Of a DNA stretch of 64,000 nucleotides, positions 55,961 to 64,000 are shown one piece after another. The notes beneath the pieces are model-generated. The model saw nothing but the letters and a program-made list of their open reading frames with translations, searched no databases and had not been told where the DNA came from. The stretch covers positions 78,266-142,265 of the forward strand of contig QKWP01000007.1 in assembly GCA_003550325.1 (NCBI GenBank). The letters are read 5' to 3'. How positions within the stretch are numbered: position 1 is the stretch's first letter; the number at the start of each line of letters is the position of its first letter. Origin of the DNA: Gigaspora rosea (lineage: Eukaryota; Glomeromycota; Glomeromycetes; Diversisporales; Gigasporaceae). Position numbers and translations under genes: made by a program.

Positions 55961-56351
55961 GACACTGATCTGCAGATCCTAAGAAACGCGTAAACAAACA
56001 AATACAACAAACAATAAAAACAAAACAATGACACGTTACAAAAGCAGCACGTGAATCAAACAAAACAATACTAAAATAGGTAGCCGGAAAATAAACAAAA
56101 CAAAACAGGAAGCAGGAATAGATAAGCCACCAAGATCGTAGGAAAATAAATTACAAATACAATCAGTACGACATGATAATCAATCAACCTCTACAGAGAT
56201 AAACTGGGAGGCTAAATTTCTCCGATACCAGAATATTTTCAAATTATCAGAAAAAGAATGCTGAGAAATTTTACTAGAACATAGAGCTAGAATACTAAGG
56301 AGAGACAAAGAAATCGCAGCAATAACTGGAGCAGAACCAGAGTTCATCTGC
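55961..56351 (+). other. Probable 5' untranslated part of the LINE
   Basis: A-rich, less AT-extreme than upstream, and leads directly into ORF1. The true 5' end of the element cannot be placed because no target duplication matching the sequence after the poly-A tail was found. Confidence 0.4.
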
Positions 56352-57380
56352 ATGTGCCAGTGCATTTTTGAACTATATGATTACGTAGATTATCTCAAGG
56401 CAGAAGCCAAAAAGAAGAAAAAAACATATTATGCTTCAACAGAAGAAAACAAGAAGATCAAGAATCTATTATTAACACAAGAATTTAGTACTAGTAACTA
56501 TGAACTATTAGAGACCATAAACAGAGAAAAGACAGAGGCCCCGTCAGAACTAGAAGGTGATACTAAAGGAGAAGTAAAAAGAGCACTAAATACAGAAAGT
56601 GCGAAGCAAGAAGCAGATCTTGAAAATATAAAAGCAGAAGAAGACAGTGTAATGTTAGATAGAATCTCACACGGGGCAGATCCTGAGATAGTTAATTTGA
56701 ATACTACAAAAAGACAAAGAACTGCATACCCATATACTATGTAGGACATTCCGGAAGATACAAGGTCAGCAAGAATACGAAGAAGTTTACAGTTTTATGG
56801 AAGGTCTTTTTTCACAGAATGGCAAAACCAAAACAAGAAAAAAGCAGTATCCTTTAACATCTTTTTCTAGAACGAGCAATGAGAAAATGCTTTCAAAAAA
56901 GCTTGGGCAATACACTTTGAGGAGGGCAAGATGTGTAGAATTTCTGAGGGGCACTTTGCGAAGGAGGTATTAGAAAGTAGAGCAGCATTCAAAGCAGTCA
57001 TTAAAAATGTGCCCAGAATAGCAATAGAAATAATGCTCTTGCACCAACTTAAAGGAATTAATGCAAAGGCTGTATACATCTCATATAACAGCAACTTTAA
57101 CCAAAGAACAACGGCATCAGTTTACTTCGAATCTAGGGAAGACTTACAAGAGGCCTTAAAGAAAAGAGTATATTACTACAACACCAGGTTAATTTGGTCA
57201 ACAGGTTTCCTAGATCACAAAAATATAGAGTTACTAGAAGTAAATACAAAAGCGCCACCAACAAGCCTCGACGAAACTAAGATAATGCAAAGACCTAAAG
57301 TTAGCAGAAATAGAGGTGTCGAAGACCAAGAAAAAAGTCATACTGGAGGTGTTCATAGCAAACAAAGGTCTTTAGGCTGA
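56352..57380 (+). pseudogene. LINE ORF1 (RNA-binding protein), three in-frame stops
   Basis: One continuous frame of 342 codons is interrupted only by TAG 56742, TAG 56868 and TGA 56880. The first part is Lys/Glu-rich and probably coiled. The second part has an RRM-like fold pattern: FKAVIKNVPRIAIEIMLLHQ, AKAVYISYNSNFNQRTTASV and YFESREDLQEALKKRVYYYN. ORF1 proteins of this kind coat the LINE RNA. All three stops fit TGG-to-TGA/TAG changes (the first precedes DIPEDTRSA, where I recall a Trp in relatives). A further TGA at 57378 may be the natural end or a shift into the frame that continues to about 57560. Confidence 0.8.
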
Positions 57381-60300
57381 CTGAAAAGGAAAACCGAACA
57401 GGGTTCAGATGGAATAGTGTAATAGTAGAAACTATGGATAAAGGTAAAGAGGCATGTTATGGAAACCAAAAAAGAGACAGTACAGAAGAGAGTAAACAAA
57501 AAGGACCAGGACACACAAGACATGCTTGCTCAAATTTTGGAAAGACTCACGAGACTGGAGACCAGACAAATTAATGCTTCAACTGGTACTGCAAGGGCGG
57601 AATTTGCAAACCAATCCTAGTTTTCGCACCAGTTGAATTACAGAACAGGCCAGGGGAGTCCTCAGGTAGCAATAATAATAGAGGGTCCCTGGTCCCACAT
57701 ATCATAGTGGGCAAAGTAAAAAAAGAAAAAGACATTAAATACGAGCAATTTAATATTTTAAACATTGGTTTTCATAACATTAACATTATTAAAAGCAATA
57801 GAAACAAATTGAAAGTGATAATAGACTATGCAGAAAGTAAGAGATTGGACATTTTGGGACTAGGTGAGACAAATATAGAAAGCAGAGAAGGAGAATACTT
57901 TTTAGATGAACAATGCGTGTACAAGAGCTTTTGGGCAAGTGCAGATAGTAATAAGTTAAAAGGATCATGATTGGGAATTTTAATTAAAAAACATTGAAAA
58001 AGATATATCACCTGCATAGAAAAGGATGACCCATATTTTGTCTGTATAATGCTAGACTTCAAAAGACTGATAATAGTCATCATATACTTGTACGTCGCCC
58101 CAAATGACAAAATAGTTCAAGAAGGGATATTAAACTGATTTAAGAAAAGAATAGAAGCGAAAATGAGAAAAACACAAAGATTCATTGTGCTGGGAGACCT
58201 GAATATCGATAAAGGGAAAACAGCAGAAGGAAGTTTAGCAGACACCGCTCAAACAAAACATCACAAGATAAAGAATCATAACTCTAATTCCAACTTCAAA
58301 AGGAAAATTCTAGCTCTGCTAGAAGAGAGAAATTTCTACGATATACAAGAAGTAGAGCAAGAGCCAACGTGATCAAACAGAAATGCTAACATGAAAATCG
58401 ATTACATCTGGGTCTCCAATGAGTAGAAGAATAATATTGTAAATAGCAAGGTCGATGAAATGATATGCTGTACAATGAGTAACCACAAACTAATTAGAGC
58501 CAGCATCATCACAGAAATCGATTTGAGACCCAGAAATGTGTCAAAAGTAAAAAGATGGAACAAGACGAGAGTAAATATTGAAATTGACAAGGCATCAAAA
58601 GAAGATTGGGACAGGTACAGCAGTTTGCTTGAAAAGAAACTATCAAGTATGTGGGAGAAACGCAAGCCCAAGAATTTGGACGAAGAGTGGGACATTATAG
58701 AAGAATGCATTGGAATCGCAGCAAACAATAGTTTACTAAAAAAACAGAAAACACCAGAGATAATAGAGATTAGAAAGGAAACCTCAGAAGAGAAAAAGCT
58801 AAGATCAGCGATCAAAAAAATCAATCATGGCTACAAAAAAGTTAGAAGAGGTTCCTTATCAGATATGGATAGAGATAAACTACAAAAACTCTGATACAAT
58901 TAAAAGAAACTGCAGGACTAAATCCAGACGAAGTAGCCTTGAATGAGGAATCAGTAGATCAAGAAAATCTCAAAAGATGGGCCAAGTTACTACATAAGGA
59001 GTGGCGTTATAGACTAAGGAAAATCAAAAAGAAAGAGATAAGGGGCACATAGAAGCGAGATTTGATGCTATAGTAACAAACCAAAGGAAGATAATAAGCA
59101 GTCTATTAGATAAACCACAAAGGAAAATAACAATAGACAGAGTAATTAAGGAGTCAGGAGATGAAATTAACTTATTAATTGAGCCTGAAGAGGTTTTACA
59201 AGAGGTGAAAGCACACTTTGAAAAGCAGTTTAGGAAACGTAAAACACTGACACAAGAGGCCCTACCAATCCGCTGGAGAAAGCAATACAACCCAAGACAG
59301 GACATTGAGGAGACATGGTTTGCAAATTTGGCAAATATGGTAGAAGAAGACGAGTGGTCCAAGGCCTTAGAGTCAGTGAAACACAAATCAGCCCTAGGTG
59401 CTTCTGGTATTGTTTATCCATTAATTAGAAATATAGAGAAGACAACGAAACAGCGCTTTATGAACTTTGCATCCAAGTGCATAAAAGAGGGAACAATGCC
59501 AAAAAAACAGAAGTTAGGGTCCTATACCCAATACCAAAATCAGAGGACTAGTGTTACAACTTAAACAATATAAGACTGATACTTCTGTTAGAATCATTCC
59601 GAAAGACGGTAGTAAGAGTATTATTCAACAGACTCGTAAAGGTTATAAAGGAAAAGGATATTCTAAAAGGCAGAAACTTTGCTGGGCTTCCCGAAGAGGA
59701 CACAGCTGCTTCCATTCACCTTATCAACTGCCTGTTAGAAGATGCAAAGAAAAAAACAGGAAATCTGAGTGCTGTTTCAAAATATGAAGAAGGCATTTGA
59801 TTCAGTGGGACTGGACATGCTTGAACTAGCGCTGCAAAGGATTAAGGTTCCGGAAGTTTCAAGAAATTTTATTCTCAATTTATTCAAGAACCAGGAAATG
59901 GAAGTCCTCGCAAGTTTCGGCACAACAGAGAAACTAGTAGCAGGGGATGGCATTGATCAAGGGAAGGTTATTTCCCCTCTGATCTGGAGAATATTTTATG
60001 ACCCACTCCTGGTTAAAATACAGAATCAACAAGAATTCGGTTATGATCTGATGGTACAGTGGCCAACAGACCTTCGTATCAACAAATACAAGGCTCAACA
60101 CATTCGGGTTCTGGTTATTGCATACACTAATAATACAACCTTCATCACACGGAGCAAAGCAGAAATGGAGCAAATTCTGGAGATTGCAACAGAATTTTAC
60201 ACACTAAATGATATCAAAATTAACACTAAGAAGTCAGAACTGCTCGTAGCAGGAACAAGGAGCAAAGAACCAATAAAGCGACAAACAGGGAAAAAATAAT

Positions 60301-61679
60301 GGAAAAAAGAAATGAATCCATGCGTTTCCTGGGCATTTGGCTATTTAGTAGCCCCAACCACCATCATACAATGAACCTAGTCAAAAAAGAAGTTAACACC
60401 ATCATAAAGGCAATTAGCAAAAAGCGTGCATCCTTGGCACAGCTAGTATACATTAATAATCGTGTACTTATCCCCCAGCTCGAGTACAGATTGCAGCATT
60501 GTATTTTAAAAAAGTCCAGTACGATAGATTACAGAGCCTGATTATGATGATAATAAAGAATAAATCGGACATGGCCTCAACAGCTGCGAGCTCAATTTTT
60601 TCGCATAGAAATCTGGTGGGCTTAAGAACATTATAGCAAAACCAAATGGCCACCATATTACGGAGCTTAGAAAGCTTTTGAATAACAAGGGAGACTTAGG
60701 CAAAGCAACTTGGCTAAGAATGCAACAAGCGCAGCTTAATTGCAAAAGTGGATCATGTATCACAACGCTTGAGCTACCAAGACTGGAAGCAGTTAAACTC
60801 AAACATAATCTTGCCTACAAAATTTTAACAGAGGCAAGAAGAATGAACCTTAACTTGTGCTCAGAGGAAATGGAGAAAAGCTTACAGTTAGCAGAAGAAG
60901 GAACAGAAATTGCAAGTCTGTTAAATCAGAAGGCCCTAACTAGCTTCTGCTGGGAGAAGAACATGGAGTTATTCTTTCTTGAACAACTAATTGATTCCAC
61001 GGGAGGTATGCTGGGTACATGGAAACAGCTCAAAAAAAGTAAAAAGCAAAATGCAGCAGGAAGAAAACCGGCATGGTTTGCAAAAATAGAAGAGCTAGTT
61101 CTGATGGAGGCTGGCAGCAAAAAACTAAAGGTGCCTTACGAAATAAGTGGGTTTAATATGCTGAGTCCTATAATTCCACTGTCCAAAATAAGCGAAGACA
61201 AGAGAGTAAAAGATAGGGTCCTTGTGAAGACAAAAGAAGGGCACGAAATAGGAAGAGTAGCTCAGAAAAATTTTAAAAGGCACCTTGTAATCGAGCACTG
61301 GCAGGCCAGAAAAAGAATGCGTGACAGTAGTCTAGTTATCAATAGGTGTACGGGCTATGAACTTAACCAGGTAAAAAAAGTAAACCACGAAGACTCCTGC
61401 TTAATAGAAAGAGGTCAGAAAAACAGGAGTATCGCATTTGATACAAAGTTAGTGAAATGGCGCATTCGGACGACCATAGCCGGTATATTACAACTCCACT
61501 AAGTTACTTTATGAATGTTATGATGAGTAATGGAAGGAAAATGGATACCACAAGTATAGAAGCAAACAAGCGACAGCAGTTTGAGAGCATTGTAGTTTCC
61601 ATATTGGAAAGAGAGTTAATTGAAAGCTCTCTTGAAAACTCTGAAACAACGAGAAAACTTATCGAAATCACACAAGACC

Positions 61680-62140
61680 TCGTACAGCGTAAATTAATTT
61701 GCTTTTACACTGATGGCTCACTAATAAATAGTGAAGAGGATTCAGAAAAGAGAAGAATGGGCCTCGGTTGGGTAGCTGTAAAAAGTGAAGAGGGAAAAGT
61801 ACCCAAGCAGGTGATTGCAAGGTTTCAAAGTGCAATCAGAGACTGGCCCTCATCTACTAGAGCAGAACTTGCGGCTATATGGTCGGCCTTACTTGTCGCA
61901 CTATCAGAAGCAGCAGTCACTAAATGCACAGACAGTGTAGCAGCAATTCAGGCGATTCAAGCAGGCATGACAAAGGAGAAAAATAGTGAGATACTCAAAA
62001 GGAAAAATCTATGCCTGCTAGAACATATCAACAGATTGGTTCAGATTAAGAAGCTAAAGCTAAGACTTCGAAAAGTTAAAGGACATAGTGGAATCCCTGA
62101 AAATGAAGAAGCTGACAAGTTAGCTAAAGAAGGTGCATTA
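61680..62140 (+). other. RNase H domain of the LINE
   Basis: The open frame from 61457 to 62197 contains CFYTDGSL (first Asp), SSTRAELAAIWSAL (Glu), KCTDSVAAIQAI (second Asp) and KVKGHSGIPENEEADKLAKE (His and final acidic region). All four catalytic positions are kept. The domain would remove the RNA strand during target-primed reverse transcription. It is the best-preserved part of this copy. Confidence 0.88.
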
Positions 62141-62464
62141 GGCAACAGAATTTTATCACCCAAATGGCCATGGACAAGGGGGCATGCACTGAGTTGAAAT
62201 GGAAAAACATCAGAGTGGACGACAGAACGAGAAGCTTTATTACACTGCTCATGGAAGTCAGTATAGATATAGAGTGATCACATTTGAAAAGCATCATGAA
62301 ATGGGTAAATGCAGAAGAAGGGAAAGATACGGTAGTGTGGAAGAGATATGGAGGGATATTGGAAAAGTTAAGGAACAGAAGTGTAGAAGTAGTATAGAGA
62401 ATAGAGATTGGATTTTTAAAGTTAAATGTGTAAATAATTTGCTACCAACATTGCATGTATTAAA

Positions 62465-62700
62465 TAAATAAAACTTGTATTATTTGTTGGAGGGAAATGG
62501 AAACTATAAACCACCTAGCTGAATGCTCAGTGTTACAGCCGCTTTGGGATACTCTTGAAAAAGAAATAAGCGAACTCATTAAAAAACTAGCGGAGCTGGA
62601 TGGGAGACAACTAAATGCAACAACCATAAGGGACACTGTGTTCAGAGTACAACTGAAGGAAAGAGCTACCGTAAGGAAAGAATTAATGCGAGGCTAGCGA
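62465..62700 (+). other. CCHC zinc-knuckle segment of LINE ORF2
   Basis: The reading around 62468-62527 gives a Cys pair in CIICWREMETINHLAECSVL, with spacing Cys-x2-Cys-x8-His-x3-Cys, the usual ORF2 carboxyl-terminal knuckle. The frame continues to 62697 (WDTLEKEISELIKKLAELDG) and resumes in another phase at 62730-63056 with a Lys/Arg-rich tail. Confidence 0.65.
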
Positions 62701-63354
62701 CCAAGTCAGTTGTAGAGGCGATAGATGGTGTGACTAGATATATAGGCAAAACGACGAAATACATTCAGGCTATAGTTAAACGGTTCAAGGAGCAGTTCCA
62801 CAAGCACATCTGGAGCTTCTGTAGCGAACTGTTAATAGACTGGAAAAAGGCCAGAGGTATATCGAAAGAGGACAAAAGACATAAAAGAAGAAGAAGCAAA
62901 GGGACAGAAGAACAAGTCGCATCAGGAAAGGAGAGTAAGAGACCTCGTAAAAGAATAGAAACTGAAAGTAGTCAAAAACGGAAACTAGAGAAAAAGAAAG
63001 AAAAAGAAGAGATCGCGAGAACAAAGGACAATATAGTCGAAAATTGGATAGTATGAGGAAAGAAACCAGCATGGTCTTCTTTGCTCAAAGTTAGACAAGT
63101 AAATGATTAAGCATTCTTGACAAGGCATACAACAGCTAGTTAATGATCATCGGGCTAATCTTACAGATTACAAAATTCTTAGCAAGTTAAGAATCCGAAG
63201 TGAAACAGAAAGTTGTTTTGGCAGGTCATATTGGGCATTAGCTTGGTGAGTTGTTATTAAATAGAACTTAAGACAGATAAAATATACACTAGTATAATTT
63301 ACTTTGTAGTTCAAATAATTAATAAAGACAAGACTGCTTAAAAAAAAAAAAAAA

Positions 63355-64000
63355 GTAAAATAAAAATTAAATTTGATTGGTTCTGATTAGCATGGTGGAC
63401 ATTCGATTTGATTGGCTTGAAGATCACTAGGTTACATAATATAAAAAAAAATTTTTAAAGTAACCATTACTATGAAAAACTGCATCGTCAATTGACAACT
63501 CATAGTTTTACATAATAAAATTTTTTTAAACCATATTATAGTGTTCTTCAACCCTTTGCACGTCTTCTGTAAAAAAAGATCAGTATAGATCAAATATGGT
63601 AATACGGTATGTGCGAATGAGTTAATTGGTACTTATGATTAGTAAATTAGCGAAAAAATACAATGACTCGAGTTAATAGAAGTTCTAGTACCGTGTGTTG
63701 CCTTTTTTCTAAAGACAAAAAACATATTACTAATATTTAAATACGTTAAAAGGAAATTACAGAAATGTGGGCCAATTGACTGGGTAGATCGAGAAGCAAA
63801 TTCTGATTCAAAATTAACTAAATGACAACAATTTCAGCAATGGCGAATGCACTAGAAAAGTGTGCAACTATATAATCTGCCACTTAATACTTTTTAAGAG
63901 ACAAAAGGAAACGGAGTATATAGCATTTGTTTGGCACAAGCAGGCAATTCGTTACAATGAAGTTTTAGAAGTTCCTACTAAAGAAAAGGCTATGGAAAAT
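63355..64000. other. Flank beyond the LINE, no gene seen
   Basis: AT-rich sequence after the LINE poly-A tail, with a TTTGATTGGTT word at 63370. No frame or repeat boundary was supported before the window ends. Confidence 0.4.

Larger units (their letters stand above)
57707..63056 (+). pseudogene. LINE ORF2 polyprotein (endonuclease, RT, RNase H, CCHC), broken
   Basis: The endonuclease opens FNILNIGFHNINIIKSNRNK, with LDILGLGETNIESREGE (catalytic Glu), then RFIVLGDLNIDKG (58184-58222) and KIDYIWVSN. The reverse transcriptase follows: SALGASGIVYPLIRN (59388), YPIPKSED, then NLNNIRLILLLESFRKTVVR (59558), MKKAFDSVGLDMLELAL (59784) and GDGIDQGKVISPLIWRIFYD. The catalytic box should be YADD but reads YTNN (60123-60134). 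The thumb and connector run to about 61500, RNase H lies at 61680-62140, and CCHC and a basic tail end at 63056. TGA or TAG replaces Trp at 57995, 58136, 58370, 58424, 59549, 60634 and 62275. The frame shifts near 58890, 59045, 59510, 59765, 60295, 60540-60660, 61450 and 62195. No active enzyme can result. Confidence 0.88.
55961..63354 (+). mobile_element. Non-LTR retrotransposon (LINE), about 7.4 kb, dead copy
   Basis: Layout: an RRM-like ORF1, then ORF2 with an apurinic-type endonuclease, reverse transcriptase, RNase H and a terminal CCHC knuckle, then AATAAA (63321) and a poly-A tail (63339-63354). An RNase H domain after the reverse transcriptase is seen in the Tad1 and I-like groups; which group applies here needs a phylogeny. 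Many Trp codons are replaced by TGA or TAG, the reverse transcriptase active site is changed, and there are several frameshifts. The 5' end is not defined. Confidence 0.9.

Noticed and set aside
56352-58430. Alternative genetic code (TGA read as Trp) suggested by TGA at Trp positions
   Set aside because: Many TGG codons remain in the same frames, TAG also occurs at Trp positions, and other genes here end normally; mutation is the simpler explanation.
56498-62785. Minus-strand frames opposite the LINE
   Set aside because: Ser/Leu/Phe-rich shadows of the AAA/GAA-rich sense strand; the sense frames carry the domains.

Overview
This is a strongly AT-rich eukaryotic window. It looks fungal, and most probably comes from an arbuscular mycorrhizal fungus (Glomeromycotina, Rhizophagus-like). 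That is an inference from three things: short GT-AG introns of about 60-110 bp inside a hAT transposase gene, a small Zn(II)2Cys6 regulator typical of fungi, and LINE, pogo-type and RING-tailed proteins that I remember as multicopy in those genomes. No database was consulted. There is no sign of prokaryotic organisation, CRISPR, rRNA or operons.

The window is a transposon graveyard with very few host genes. The only good host-gene candidate is a small Zn(II)2Cys6 DNA-binding protein on the minus strand (29931-30328), with one apparent frameshift. Nearly everything else that can be identified is mobile. (1) 1-11.3 kb: foldback elements, small hAT-type MITEs with exact 8-bp target duplications, a probable tRNA-derived SINE, AT-rich tandem repeats and a cluster of a recurring ACTTTGCAAGAA motif. 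(2) 11.4-19.4 kb: a decayed multicopy gene with a RING-like tail. It is cut in two by pogo-type element A (12596-18058), which itself carries pogo-type element B (15347-17764) and a small MITE. (3) 20-29.6 kb: more MITEs, then two hAT elements inserted 3 bp apart (25021-26124 and 26136-29116), the second carrying several later insertions. (4) 29.7-32.8 kb: the Zn(II)2Cys6 gene and quiet sequence. (5) 32853-36846: a nearly complete hAT transposon with terminal repeats, an exact 8-bp target duplication, subterminal GAAAC repeats, a 58-bp tandem array and a four-exon transposase gene with a single homopolymer frameshift. (6) 37-53.9 kb: dense nests of non-autonomous elements, including one MITE whose empty site survives in a duplicated copy 0.8 kb away. 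(7) About 56-63.35 kb: a dead non-LTR retrotransposon (RRM-like ORF1; endonuclease, reverse transcriptase, RNase H and CCHC knuckle in ORF2; poly-A tail).

Three observations matter most. The LINE copy has lost function largely through G-to-A changes on its coding strand: Trp codons became TGA or TAG, and the YADD box became YTNN. A similar internal module (a CCAATCA...GGTGTAA core, often followed by a telomere-like CCCTAA stretch) occurs inside non-autonomous elements with unrelated ends. A 253-bp direct repeat ends exactly at an assembly N. I found no new multi-gene system; the interest lies in transposon structure and decay.
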